NCBI GenBank assembly: GCA_016781135.1
Contig: JADDQY010000067.1
Coordinates: 1 to 51,833, forward strand
DNA: 51,833 nucleotides
Direction: 5' to 3'
Source: Actinomycetota bacterium
Lineage (GTDB): Bacteria; Actinomycetota; Acidimicrobiia; Acidimicrobiales; CADCSY01
Positions within the stretch are counted from its first letter, which is position 1. Each line of letters begins with the position of its first letter. Below, in pieces: positions 30,323 to 38,577 of the stretch. Under the pieces are notes generated by a model that was not told the origin of the DNA, ran no database searches, and saw only the letters and a program-made list of their open reading frames with translations. The translations under genes and the position numbers were made by a program.

Positions 30323-32614
30323 CTACTGCTGGCCGAGGGCGACGATCGCCGCCTGGCCGATGCTGATGCCGCCGTCGTTGGGAGGCACACGCTCGTGGAC
30401 GAGCACCTCGAGGCCGGCCTCGGTGACGGCCCGGGCCACGACCTCGGTGAGGCGTGCGTTCTGGAACACCCCTCCCGAGAGGGCGACGGTCTCGAGCCCG
30501 TGGCGCCGGGCCAGGGTGACGGCGGCATCGGCCAGCCCTCGACCGAGCCCGTCGTGGAACCCGGCGGAGATCAGCGCCACCGGGGTGGCGGCGTCGTGCT
30601 CGGCGACGACGCGGGAAACGAGCGGGGCGGGATCGACCACGACGAGCCCACCGTCGACGTCCACGTCGAGGTCGTATCCCGGGACCGAACCGAAGGGGAC
30701 GCCGGCGGCGCAGGCCTCGAGCTCGATGGGCCCCTGGCCCTCGTAGGTGGCCCGATGTCGCAGGCCGACCAGCGCGGCGACGGCGTCGAAGAGCCGCCCT
30801 CCGCTGGTGGTGGTCGGGGTGGCCGGGTGGTCGACGAGCGCCAGCACCGCTGGCCACCGCTCGTCGACGCCCCGCCCGAAGCGCTCGGCGGCCGCCGTCC
30901 CCACCGCGGCGTGGAGCCAGCTCATGGCCATGCGCCAGGGCTCGGTGTTGGCCCGGTCACCGCCGGGGAGGGGCACGGGGCGCAGGTGGCCCACCCGCTC
31001 GAAGCGGTGCAGGTCGGCGACGAGCAGCTCGCCTCCCCACAACGTCCCGCAGGGACCGAGCCCGAGGCCGTCGAAGGCCACCCCGAGCACCGGCCCCCTG
31101 CGGCCGTGGTCGACCAGGCACGACGCGATGTGGGCGTGGTGGTGCTGGACGCCGACGGTGGGCAGGTCGAGGTCGAGGGCGAACTTGGTCGACAGGTACT
31201 CCGGGTGGAGGTCGTGGGCGACCACCTCGGGCGTGACCCCGGTGAGGTGGCACAGGTGGTCGACGGCCTGCACGAACGACCGGTAGGCGGCGAGGTGCCC
31301 GAGGTCGCCGATGTGGTGGCTGGCGACGACGCTGGTGTCGCGGGCGACGGCCACGGTGTTCTTGAGCTCCGCCCCCACGGCCAGCACCCAGCGGCCGGCC
31401 CGGCCCGGCAGCGCCAGCGGCTCGGGGGCATAGCCCCGCGACCGGCGCAGCATCTGCACCCTGCCACCCGGGCGGGCCCGCACCACGGAGTCGTCGCAGC
31501 GAATGTGGATCGCCCGGTCGTGGGTGAGGACGAGGTCGACCATCGGCCCCAGCCGGGCCACGGCGTCGTCGTCGGCGTGGGCGATGGGCTCGTCGCTGGC
31601 GTTGCCGCTGGTCATCACCATCGGCCGTACCACGCGGGCCAGCAGGAGGTGGTGCAAAGGCGTGTACGGCAGCATGAGCCCGAGCTCGGGCAACCCGGGT
31701 GCCACCCCCTCTGCCACCGCCCCGGGCGGGTCGGTCCGGCGGGGGGCCAGCACGATCGGGCGCCGGGGGGACGACAGGGCGACCTCGGCCTCGGGCGACA
31801 GCACGCACAGCGATCGGGCGGCGGCGAGGTCGGCGACCATGACGGCGAAGGGCTTGTCGTCTCGGTGCTTGCGCCGGCGCAGCTCGGCCACCGCTGCCGC
31901 GCTCGTGGCGTCGACCGCCAGGTGGTAGCCGCCCAGGCCCTTCACCGCCACCACCTGGCCCGCCTCCAGGGCCCGGGCCGCACTCTCGAGGGCGTCGCCC
32001 CGCTCAGCCAGCCGGCTGCCGTCGCCGGCGAGGAGACGGAGGTGGGGGCCGCACGCCGGGCAGGCGTTGGGCTGGGCGTGGAAGCGCCGGTCGGCGGGGT
32101 CGTGGTACTCGGCCTCGCAAGCGGAGCACATGGTGAAGCCGGCCATGGTCGTGGTCGGGCGGTCGTAAGGGATCGACCGGATGATCGTGTAGCGGGGCCC
32201 GCAGTCGGTGCAGTTGGTGAACGGGTACCCGAAGCGCCGGTCGGCGGGGTCGTCGATCTCCCGGAGGCAGTTGGCGCAGGTGGCCACGTCGACGCTCACC
32301 GGCACCGCCGGCGCGCCGTCGGCCCGGCTCTCGACGATCCCGAAGCCGGACTCGCCGGTGGGCGCCAGCGGCGTCGACACCACCGAGGCGACCAGGGCCA
32401 GCGGCGGAGCCTCGTCGGCCAGGACGCGGGCCAGCTCGTCGAGGCGCTCGGGCGGGCCCTCGACCTCTACCAGCACCCCTTCGGTGTCATTGGAGACGTG
32501 CCCGGCCAGCCCCAGCGCGACGGCGTGGCGGTACACGAAGGGCCGGTAGCCGACCCCCTGCACCGTGCCCGCCACCCGCAGGCGCCGGCGCGCCATCGAG
32601 CCCGAAGACGTCAT
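30323..32614 (-). CDS. hypF: Carbamoyltransferase HypF, [NiFe] hydrogenase maturation
   Basis: Protein of about 763 residues with all HypF parts in order: acylphosphatase domain (RVAGTVQGVGYRPFVYRHA), two Cys4 zinc sites (CANCLREIDD to FTNCTDCGPRY, and CSACEAEYHDP to CPACGPHL), a YrdC-like domain (VVAVKGLGGYHLAVDATS, RRRKHRDDKPFAVMV) and a C-terminal Kae1-like domain (VGVQHHHAHIASCLVDHG, VALSGGVFQNARLTEVVA). It uses carbamoyl phosphate and ATP to carbamoylate the C-terminal Cys of HypE, the source of the CN ligands. Start may be ATG 32614 or 32596. It lies 190 bp after hypE, so it may be cotranscribed or have its own promoter. Confidence 0.95.
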   Translation of the reverse strand: MTSSGSMARRRLRVAGTVQGVGYRPFVYRHAVALGLAGHVSNDTEGVLVEVEGPPERLDELARVLADEAPPLALVASVVSTPLAPTGESGFGIVESRADGAPAVPVSVDVATCANCLREIDDPADRRFGYPFTNCTDCGPRYTIIRSIPYDRPTTTMAGFTMCSACEAEYHDPADRRFHAQPNACPACGPHLRLLAGDGSRLAERGDALESAARALEAGQVVAVKGLGGYHLAVDATSAAAVAELRRRKHRDDKPFAVMVADLAAARSLCVLSPEAEVALSSPRRPIVLAPRRTDPPGAVAEGVAPGLPELGLMLPYTPLHHLLLARVVRPMVMTSGNASDEPIAHADDDAVARLGPMVDLVLTHDRAIHIRCDDSVVRARPGGRVQMLRRSRGYAPEPLALPGRAGRWVLAVGAELKNTVAVARDTSVVASHHIGDLGHLAAYRSFVQAVDHLCHLTGVTPEVVAHDLHPEYLSTKFALDLDLPTVGVQHHHAHIASCLVDHGRRGPVLGVAFDGLGLGPCGTLWGGELLVADLHRFERVGHLRPVPLPGGDRANTEPWRMAMSWLHAAVGTAAAERFGRGVDERWPAVLALVDHPATPTTTSGGRLFDAVAALVGLRHRATYEGQGPIELEACAAGVPFGSVPGYDLDVDVDGGLVVVDPAPLVSRVVAEHDAATPVALISAGFHDGLGRGLADAAVTLARRHGLETVALSGGVFQNARLTEVVARAVTEAGLEVLVHERVPPNDGGISIGQAAIVALGQQ

Positions 32615-32650
32615 CGGGGCGCAGCCAGGATCTGGCCGTCGGCCACGTCC

Positions 32651-32665
32651 GCCGCCGAAGGCGGC
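32651..32665. repeat. Small perfect hairpin between hypE and hypF
   Basis: GCCGCC and GGCGGC pair around GAA. It lies in the 190-bp hypE-hypF gap. It could weaken read-through into hypF, but it is short for a terminator. Confidence 0.35.
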
Positions 32666-32770
32666 TCCCATGGCTGGCGGCCCGGCGAGCGGACCTCGCG
32701 ATGGGAGTACTCAGTCGGAGGGCGATCGGCTTTGCCGGTCGCTCGGAGCACCATCGAGTTCGCCCGAACG

Positions 32771-32794
32771 GAGTGAGCGAAGCGAACGAGTGAG
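32771..32794. repeat. GAGTGAG direct repeat
   Basis: Two GAGTGAG copies (32771-32777 and 32788-32794) flank CGAAGCGAAC, about 10 bp after the hypE stop in the gap before hypF. This type of short intergenic motif recurs in many GC-rich genomes. No function is assigned. Confidence 0.4.
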
Positions 32795-32804
32795 GGCGAG
32801 AGGC

Positions 32805-33926
32805 TCAGCAGATCCTCGGCAGGGGGTCGCCGGCGAGCATGTCGACGATGCGGTTCCCGCCGAAGCCGGTGTTGATCACGACCATGCCGGGCGGGTCCTC
32901 CCGGACCTCGCCGATGAGGGCGGCGTCTGCCCCGAGCGGGTGCCCGCGCAGCGCGGCCAGGGCGGCGTCGGCTTCGTCGGGCGGCACCACGGCCAGCAGC
33001 TTGCCCTCGTTGGCCACGTAGAGCGGGTCGATGCCGAGGATCTCGCAGGCGCCGTTGACCGCCGGGCGCACCGGCAGGTCGGCCTCGTTGAGGATGATCG
33101 CCACCTCGGCGTCGCGGGCGAGCTCGTTGCAGACCGTGGCCACCCCGCCCCGAGTGGGGTCGCGCAGCCACCGGGTGCCGGGGGCGGCGGCGAGGAGCGC
33201 CTGCACCACGGAACCCAGGGGAGCGGTGTCGGACTCGATGTCGGCCTCGATACCGAGCTCGCCCCGGGCCAGCATCACGGCCACGCCGTGGTCGCCAATG
33301 GTGCCTGAGACCAGCACCCGGTCGCCGGGACGCACCGAGCGGGCGTCGAGGTGGACCTCGGCGGGGATGATCCCCATGCCGGCGGTGGCGATGTACAGGC
33401 CGTCGGCCGCTCCCTTGCTCACCACCTTGGTGTCGCCGGTGACGATCTTGACCCCGGCGTTGGCGGCGGCTTCGGCCATGTCGGCCACGATGGCCTTGAG
33501 CTGTTCGACGGGGAATCCGTCCTCGAGGACGAACGCCGCCGACACCCACGCCGGTACCGCCCCCATCATGGCGACGTCGTTCACCGTGCCGTGGATGGCC
33601 AGGTGACCGATCGACCCGCCCGGGAAGTGCAGCGGGTTGACCACCGAGGAGTCGGTGCTGAACGCCACCCGCTCGCCGGAGGGCAAGGTGAGGACGGCGC
33701 CGTCGGTGAGCGGGGCCAGCTTGTCGTTGGCGAAGGCGGAGAGGAAGACGCCGTCGATCAGCGCCGCCGAGGCCTTGCCGCCGGCGCCGTGCGCAGAGTT
33801 GATGAAGTCGTCGCGCAGGCGCGGGCGACGTCGGCGGAACGCCTCGATGCGCTCCAGCACCTCCTCCTCGGCAGCCGCCCGCCTCCCGTCGCCGGAGGCG
33901 CCGGTCCCGTTGCCGCCCGCGTCCAT
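32805..33926 (-). CDS. hypE: Hydrogenase maturation protein HypE
   Basis: Protein of 373 residues of the PurM-like family. Conserved parts are INSAHGAGGKASAALI, FSTDSSVVNPLHFPGGSIG, AIHGTVNDVAMMGA, VTGDTKVVSKGAADGLYI and DPTRGGVATVCNEL. It ends in PRIC, giving the essential C-terminal Cys that HypF carbamoylates and HypE then dehydrates to thiocyanate for CN delivery to iron. The first 20 or so residues form an extra Gly-rich N-terminal extension. Three bases separate it from hypD. Confidence 0.96.
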   Translation of the reverse strand: MDAGGNGTGASGDGRRAAAEEEVLERIEAFRRRRPRLRDDFINSAHGAGGKASAALIDGVFLSAFANDKLAPLTDGAVLTLPSGERVAFSTDSSVVNPLHFPGGSIGHLAIHGTVNDVAMMGAVPAWVSAAFVLEDGFPVEQLKAIVADMAEAAANAGVKIVTGDTKVVSKGAADGLYIATAGMGIIPAEVHLDARSVRPGDRVLVSGTIGDHGVAVMLARGELGIEADIESDTAPLGSVVQALLAAAPGTRWLRDPTRGGVATVCNELARDAEVAIILNEADLPVRPAVNGACEILGIDPLYVANEGKLLAVVPPDEADAALAALRGHPLGADAALIGEVREDPPGMVVINTGFGGNRIVDMLAGDPLPRIC

Positions 33927-33929
33927 CGC

Positions 33930-35066
33930 CTAGGCCGAGCGGACGGGGATGCGGGCCGAGGCGGCCGCCTCGCGGGTGAAGCGGCCGTAGTTGTAGTAGG
34001 CGGCGCAGGCACCCTCGGACGACACCATGCAGGTGCCGATGGGGGTCTCGGGGGTGCAGGCGGTACCGAACACCTTGCACTCCCAGGGCTTGATGACGCC
34101 CTTGAGCACCTCCCCGCACTGGCAGGCCTTGGGGTCGGCCACCCGCACGCCGGGCACGAGGTACCGCAGCTCGGCGTCCCAGTCGGCGAAGGCGGCGCTG
34201 AGCTTGAGCCCCGAGTAGGAGATGAACCCGAGCCCGCGCCATTCGAAGTGGGGGCGCAGCTCGAACACCTCGGCCAGCACCTCGAGGGCCTTGGTGTTGC
34301 CCTCGTCGCGCACCGCCCGGGTGTACTGGTTCTCGACCTGGCAGCGGCCGTCCCGCAGCTGGCGCAGCAGCATGACGATCCCCTGGAGGATGTCGAGGGG
34401 CTCGAAGCCGGAGGTGACCAGCGGCTTGCCGTACTGGGCGGGCACGAAGCGGTAGGGACGGTTCCCGATGACCGTGCTCACGTGCCCCGGGCCGATGAAG
34501 CCGTCGAGGCGCAGGTCGGGCGACTCGAGGATGGCCTTGAGCGGAGGGACGATCGTGACGTGGTTGGAGAACACGCTGAAGTTGGTGACGCCCCTCTCCC
34601 GGGCCTTGATCAAGGTCACTGCCGTCGACGGCGCCGTGGTCTCGAAGCCGATGGCGAAGAACACCACCTGGCGGTCGGGATTGGCGATGGCGATGCGCAG
34701 GGCATCGAGCGGGGAGTAGACCATGCGCACGTCGGCGCCCCGTGCCTTGGCCTCGAGCAGGTTGCTCTTGCTCCCGGGTACCCGCATCATGTCGCCGAAG
34801 CTGGTGAAGATGACGCCTGGCTGCTCGGCGAGGGCGATGGCATCGTCGACCCGGCCCATGGGGATGACGCACACCGGACAACCGGGGCCGTGCACCAGCT
34901 CGATGTTGGCCGGCAGCACGTTCTCGATCCCGTGCTTGTAGATGGTGTGGGTGTGACCCCCGCACACCTCCATGAACTTGCGGTGCTCGCCCTTGGCGAG
35001 CACCTCGATCTCCTCCACCGCCCGGCGGGCGGCTGCCGGGTCGCGGTACTCGTCGACGAACTTCAT
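33930..35066 (-). CDS. hypD: Hydrogenase maturation protein HypD
   Basis: Protein of 378 residues with HypD hallmarks: FMEVCGGHTHTIYKHGIE, VHGPGCPVCVIPMGRVD, FTSFGDMMRVPGSKSNL, FFAIGFETTAPSTAVTLI and the C-terminal [4Fe-4S] ligands (ACQCGEVLKGVIKPWECKVF, then FGTACTPETPIGTCMVSSEG). HypD with HypC forms the scaffold on which Fe(CN)2CO is built. ATG 35066 overlaps the stop of the SIS gene by four bases. Confidence 0.97.
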   Translation of the reverse strand: MKFVDEYRDPAAARRAVEEIEVLAKGEHRKFMEVCGGHTHTIYKHGIENVLPANIELVHGPGCPVCVIPMGRVDDAIALAEQPGVIFTSFGDMMRVPGSKSNLLEAKARGADVRMVYSPLDALRIAIANPDRQVVFFAIGFETTAPSTAVTLIKARERGVTNFSVFSNHVTIVPPLKAILESPDLRLDGFIGPGHVSTVIGNRPYRFVPAQYGKPLVTSGFEPLDILQGIVMLLRQLRDGRCQVENQYTRAVRDEGNTKALEVLAEVFELRPHFEWRGLGFISYSGLKLSAAFADWDAELRYLVPGVRVADPKACQCGEVLKGVIKPWECKVFGTACTPETPIGTCMVSSEGACAAYYNYGRFTREAAASARIPVRSA

Positions 35067-35743
35067 GAGGCCCCCTCGGGTCGGTCGCTGTGGTGCTCGA
35101 TGGCGAGCTCGGATTGGACGGCGGCCCACAGGGCGTGGACCAGGGCCGCCTGCGTCTCTTGGATCCGGTGGACGCTGTCGGAGCGCACCACCAGGCAGTG
35201 TTCGAGGGCGTGGCTGGCCGCCATGCGCCCACCGTCGTAGCCCGACACCCCGACGGTGAGCATGCCGATGCGGGCGGCCTGGGTGAACGCGACCAGCAGG
35301 TTCTCGGAGTTGCCGCTGGTGGACAGGGCCATGGCGATGTCGCCCGGACGAGCGTGGGCCTCCAGTTGGCGTGAGAACACGACGTCGAAGCCGATGTCGT
35401 TGGACAGGGCGGTCAGCACCGCGTGATCAGTGACCAGGGAGCGGGCGGGCAGGGCTTCCCCCGCCGGCGGGCGGGTGAACAGCTGAGCGACGTCGTCGGC
35501 GTCGGTGGCGCTCCCGCCGTTGCCAAAGGCGAAGAGTTGGGCGCCGGCCTCGAAGCGCCGGGCCATCGCCGCCGCGATCGTGGCGATCTGGTCGTGGCAC
35601 TGGGCCAGGGTCGCGGCCCGGAGCCGTTCGCTCTGGTCCCACTTGGCCTGAGCCGAGGTGGCGAGGTCGGCGAGCAGGGACTCGGCGTCGCGCTCGTCGC
35701 CCTCGATGAACGGGTAGAGGAACGCCGTGCTCTCGGCGCTCAT
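35063..35743 (-). CDS. SIS-domain isomerase-like protein (GmhA-like)
   Basis: Protein of 226 residues with a phosphosugar isomerase fold: FAFGNGGSATDADDVAQLF near 70-90, ALSNDIGFDVVFSRQLE, ALSTSGNSENLLVAF near 138-152 and GMLTVGVSGYDGGRM. This is the GmhA/DiaA type that binds sedoheptulose 7-phosphate or similar. In this operon it lies between the SIS-HypC fusion and hypD, overlapping both by four bases, so it is probably a dedicated maturation or regulatory partner rather than a heptose enzyme. I recall similar genes in other actinobacterial group 1h clusters. Confidence 0.85.
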   Translation of the reverse strand: MSAESTAFLYPFIEGDERDAESLLADLATSAQAKWDQSERLRAATLAQCHDQIATIAAAMARRFEAGAQLFAFGNGGSATDADDVAQLFTRPPAGEALPARSLVTDHAVLTALSNDIGFDVVFSRQLEAHARPGDIAMALSTSGNSENLLVAFTQAARIGMLTVGVSGYDGGRMAASHALEHCLVVRSDSVHRIQETQAALVHALWAAVQSELAIEHHSDRPEGAS

Positions 35744-36516
35744 CGCCGGTCCTCGAGCGAGGCGATCGCCGATCCGGCGTGGACCAGCACGAGGTCGTTT
35801 GTGCGGGGAGGGTCGATGAGGGAGACGTCGATGCGCTCCCTGCCCTCGGCGGTGCGCACCAGCGCCTCACCGAGGTCGTCGACGCTGATGACCTCGGCCA
35901 CCCGGCCCTCGTCGGAGCAGGTGATGCACACCTCCTCCTCGCACACCTGAGGCTGCAGCAGCCCGGTGTGCTCGAAGCACACGTGGGTGAGCTCCCACAG
36001 CAGGTGGTAGGCCCGCACGAACTGCTCGGAGGCCACGAGCGGGTCGTCGGTGTCGAGCCACAGCACGTGGTCGGCGGCTCCGTCGGCCGGGCGCGGTCCG
36101 GCTCCGAGCCACACTGTCTCGACGCCCCAGGCGGGACCGCGGCGCATGGCCTCGGTGACCGCGGCGTCGTCAGCGCCGGCCACCACGACCACCATGTCGC
36201 CGGGGCGCACGGTGGCTCGGAGGGTGGCCACGAGGTCGGTCCCGCTCGGCACGACGACGGCCGGCAGCGCCCGCTTGCCCATGATCACGGGGTGCACGAA
36301 CTCGACGGCGACGTGGTGGGCGTGGAACGAAGACGACGGTGACGCGCACCACAGGGTGCCACCCGCGGCGAAGCGGCGGGCGAGGGCCAGTGACGCCCGG
36401 GCGAGGTCGGCGGCCAACCCGGCCACGGCCGGGATGCCGTCGCCGGTTCGGAGGTCGGCCAACGCCCCGAGGTCGTCACCGAGGGTCGGTGCGAGGTCGG
36501 GACGCAGGTCGGTCAC
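35740..36516 (-). CDS. SIS-like domain fused to a HypC-type domain
   Basis: Protein of 258 residues with two parts. Residues 1-170 form a SIS-type alpha/beta domain (AAGGTLWCASPSSSFHAHHV, PAVVVPSGTDLVATL, RPGDMVVVVAGADDAAV, then GVETVWLGAG). Residues 180-258 carry Cys180, Cys192, Cys197 and Cys200 (EEEVCITCSDEG), then the barrel pattern RVAEVISVDDLGEALV, IDVSLIDPP and NDLVLVHAGSAIASL, which matches HypC, including the LVHAGFAI-like end. HypC carries iron with CO2/CN ligands using an N-terminal Cys; here the Cys is internal. A free HypC is encoded next door, so this is a second, fused scaffold-like protein. The join is within a single open frame. Confidence 0.85.
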   Translation of the reverse strand: MTDLRPDLAPTLGDDLGALADLRTGDGIPAVAGLAADLARASLALARRFAAGGTLWCASPSSSFHAHHVAVEFVHPVIMGKRALPAVVVPSGTDLVATLRATVRPGDMVVVVAGADDAAVTEAMRRGPAWGVETVWLGAGPRPADGAADHVLWLDTDDPLVASEQFVRAYHLLWELTHVCFEHTGLLQPQVCEEEVCITCSDEGRVAEVISVDDLGEALVRTAEGRERIDVSLIDPPRTNDLVLVHAGSAIASLEDRR

Positions 36517-36791
36517 AGCGCTGTCGGCTCCCGGAACTCTTCCATCTCGTCGTCGAAGACGCTGCCCAGCTCCTTGATGGCGGCCAACGTGTCGGCCGCC
36601 TGCTCCTCGTCGATCTTGGCCATGGCGAAACCAACGTGGATGAGGACGTACTCACCGACGGAGATGCCGCCCTCCTCACCCATCACCAGGCCGATGTTGA
36701 TCTCCCGCCGAACGCCGTCGACGTCGGCGATGGCGCGGTGCTCGTCGAGGCTGACGATCTCGACGACCTTGCCGGGGATTCCCAGACACAT
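36513..36791 (-). CDS. hypC: Hydrogenase assembly chaperone HypC
   Basis: Protein of 92 residues starting MCLGIPGKVVEIVSLDEH with the essential Cys2, followed by ADVDGVRREINIGLV and VGEYVLIHVGFAMAKIDE, the complete HypC barrel, and a helical acidic tail. It works with HypD to assemble the Fe(CN)2CO unit and delivers it to the large subunit. It starts five bases after the CooC-like ATPase gene ends and overlaps the next gene by four bases. Confidence 0.97.
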   Translation of the reverse strand: MCLGIPGKVVEIVSLDEHRAIADVDGVRREINIGLVMGEEGGISVGEYVLIHVGFAMAKIDEEQAADTLAAIKELGSVFDDEMEEFREPTAL

Positions 36792-36796
36792 GGTTG

Positions 36797-37597
36797 TTAG
36801 CCTCCTTGGACCGCAGCACTGGCAGCGGCCATGGCGTGGGCCGCCTCGCGGATGTCTTCGCCGAGGCGGGTGATGGCGGACACGGCGTCGCCCTCGGGGG
36901 CGGCGTCGAGTAGGGGGATGCCGGCGAGGTCGGCCTGGACGACGTCGTCGCTCCAGGGCACCTCTCCGAAGAGCTCGAGGCCGTGGCGTTCGCTGAACTC
37001 GGCGACCGCCTTGGCGTCGCCGACCGAGCGGACCTTGTTGGCCACCACCGCCACCCGGGGGATGGGCAGCTCGTCGGCGAGGCGGGCGATGCGCCGGGCC
37101 GCCTCGAGCGAGCGGTAGTAGGGCTCGGTGACGAGCAGGAGCAGGTCGGCGTGGCGGGTGGTGCCCCGGCTCATGTGCTCGGGCGACGCCTCCATGTCCG
37201 TCACCGTGATCGTCCCCGGCCGTTCGCCCAGATCGCCGAGCATGGCACTGACGGTGGCGTGCGCCGAGCACAAGCACCCCTCCGAGGAGTGCCCGGGCTC
37301 GCCCATCAGCACGAGGCGGACCCCATCGGGTCCGGGGATGCCGTGTCGGGCGACGACCTCCTCGACCGGTGCGGTCAGCGACGGTCCCCCGTCGAGGCGG
37401 CGGGAGACGAGGGAGGTGGGCAGGAACGGGGCGCCGGAGCTGCGCTCCCGGTCGATGCCGAGGGCGAGGGCGAGGTTGGGGTTGCTGTCACCGTCGATGG
37501 CCACGACCGGTGAGCCGGCCCTCGCGACCAGACGGCACAGGGTGGCGCTGATCGTGGTCTTGCCGGCACCGCCCTTGCCGGCGAGCGCGACCCTCAT
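36797..37597 (-). CDS. CooC-like P-loop ATPase in the hydrogenase operon
   Basis: Protein of 266 residues with deviant Walker A KGGAGKTT at 8-15, IDGDSNPNLA at 34-43, the CLC pair at Cys108/Cys110 (SEGCLCSAHATVS), VTDMEASPEHMSRGT near 131-145 and VVANKVRSVGDAKAV. It is a paralogue of the protein encoded at 24336. CooC-type ATPases load nickel. Since no hypA or hypB is found in the window, it may provide the nickel step for the hydrogenase here, or act on its Fe-S parts. Its ATG overlaps the PadR gene stop (ATGA). Confidence 0.88.
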   Translation of the reverse strand: MRVALAGKGGAGKTTISATLCRLVARAGSPVVAIDGDSNPNLALALGIDRERSSGAPFLPTSLVSRRLDGGPSLTAPVEEVVARHGIPGPDGVRLVLMGEPGHSSEGCLCSAHATVSAMLGDLGERPGTITVTDMEASPEHMSRGTTRHADLLLLVTEPYYRSLEAARRIARLADELPIPRVAVVANKVRSVGDAKAVAEFSERHGLELFGEVPWSDDVVQADLAGIPLLDAAPEGDAVSAITRLGEDIREAAHAMAAASAAVQGG

Positions 37598-37995
37598 GGC
37601 AGGGTCACCGCTATCGACGCCGGCACTCGGGCTTCGGCTTCGCCGGCCACGAGGGCGTCGTGGCGCTCCACCATCTCGCCCAGCAGCCGGTGAACGTCGC
37701 GCAGGGCTGACACCGAGCCGTCGAGGGCGCGGCGGCCTGCGGAGGTGAGGGTGTAGCTGCGGCGGGCCGGCCCCGCCTGGGACGGCTCCCACCACGAGCT
37801 CACCAGGCCCTCTTGCTCCATGGCCCGCAGCGACCGGTAGAGCCCTCCGGCATCGGCGTTGCGGACGCCGGCCTTGCGCACCTGCTCCAACAGCTCGTAG
37901 CCGTGCGACGGGCCCTCGGCGAGCAGCAGCAGCAGACACGGGCGGACATAGGAGCGGGAGAGCCCCTCGCCCTCGTCTCGCGTCAGTCGCGCCAT
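37594..37995 (-). CDS. PadR-family transcriptional regulator
   Basis: Protein of 133 residues with a PadR-type winged helix: SYVRPCLLLLLAEGPSHGYE, then LLEQVRKAGVRNADAGGLYR and SLRAMEQEGLVSSWWEPSQA, and SYTLTSAGRRAL, followed by a dimerising helix (SVSALRDVHRLLGEMV). PadR proteins bind inverted repeats of the ATGT-N-ACAT kind and respond to small molecules. The TGTA-N3-TACA repeats at 38443 and 38567 are good candidates. It overlaps the upstream regulator gene by one base (TGATG) and the CooC-like gene by four. Confidence 0.9.
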   Translation of the reverse strand: MARLTRDEGEGLSRSYVRPCLLLLLAEGPSHGYELLEQVRKAGVRNADAGGLYRSLRAMEQEGLVSSWWEPSQAGPARRSYTLTSAGRRALDGSVSALRDVHRLLGEMVERHDALVAGEAEARVPASIAVTLP

Positions 37996-38378
37996 CAGTG
38001 CTCGTGCCCCGCGCGCTGGTGGGCGCAGGCCTCCGCTTCCTCAGCCGAGTTGTGGCACCAGCAGTCGGGAGCACACTCGCCGTGGGTAGGCCGGGTGAGC
38101 TCGGAGAAGGAGGTGGCGAACTCCATCGCCCCCTCCTGGCGACCGGTCTCGGACAAGGAGTAGATGTCGCCGTCCCGCACGAGGTAGCCCTCCTCGACCA
38201 ACCGGTCGAGGTAGCCGACGCCGACGTTGGCGTCGACCCCGAGGAACTGCTCGATCATCGGAGCATCGACCAAATCGCCGAAACCCTCGCCGCGCAGCCA
38301 GAACATCACCTGGAGGATCTCACTACGCCAATACATGGCGCGAAGAGCATCGGACTTCGGGGAGTGCAGATCGTCCAT
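37995..38378 (-). CDS. Winged-helix regulator with Cys/His-rich C-terminal tail
   Basis: Protein of 127 residues and first gene of the leftward hydrogenase arm. Residues 12-90 form a winged-helix domain (YWRSEILQVMFWLRGEGFGD, LGVDANVGVGYLDRLVEEGY, LSETGRQEGAMEFATSF). The tail has Cys102, Cys106, Cys108, His109, Cys118, His120, His125 and His127 (ECAPDCWCHN, then ACAH), which could bind an Fe-S cluster or nickel/zinc. That would suit a sensor of metal supply or oxygen for hydrogenase control. I cannot name a family. Start ATG 38378 follows CAGGAGGGG. Confidence 0.82.
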   Translation of the reverse strand: MDDLHSPKSDALRAMYWRSEILQVMFWLRGEGFGDLVDAPMIEQFLGVDANVGVGYLDRLVEEGYLVRDGDIYSLSETGRQEGAMEFATSFSELTRPTHGECAPDCWCHNSAEEAEACAHQRAGHEH

Positions 38379-38442
38379 GGCCCCTCCTGAGGTGGCGGCG
38401 GACCGGCGGGCGGCGGCCTCGGAACGGGGCCGCCTCGGTGGA

Positions 38443-38453
38443 TGTAGGTTACA
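38443..38453. promoter_or_regulatory. TGTA-N3-TACA operator, leftward side
   Basis: TGTAGGTTACA lies 65 bp before the start of the winged-helix gene. It is the core of GATGTAGGTTACACCCACC, which matches 16 of 19 bases of a second copy 124 bp away, in the same orientation. Conserved flanks beyond the symmetric core suggest real operators for PadR or the winged-helix protein. Confidence 0.65.
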
Positions 38454-38566
38454 CCCACCCACCCTCCTCAACAGGGAGAAGTTGTGCCGGGGACGACGCC
38501 TGTAGCGTCGGAATCCTTATCGATGAAATCGTCGAAAACTTCTTCCTGACGGCGCCAAGGATTAGA

Positions 38567-38577
38567 TGTAGCCTACA
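38567..38577. promoter_or_regulatory. TGTA-N3-TACA operator, rightward side
   Basis: TGTAGCCTACA is symmetric (TGTAG-C-CTACA) and lies 88 bp before the hydrogenase small-subunit start. It is the core of GATGTAGCCTACACCTACC. Its position fits control of the structural genes, with the partner site controlling the regulator and maturation genes. Confidence 0.65.

Noticed and set aside
30179..32776. Very long open frame antisense to hypF
   Set aside because: It mirrors hypF, is full of Gly/Arg/His runs and has no recognisable motif. High GC leaves such frames open by chance.
32611..35232. Very long frame on the same strand as hypE and hypD in another phase
   Set aside because: The two hyp genes match their families along their full length; the other phase is low-complexity Arg/Gly.
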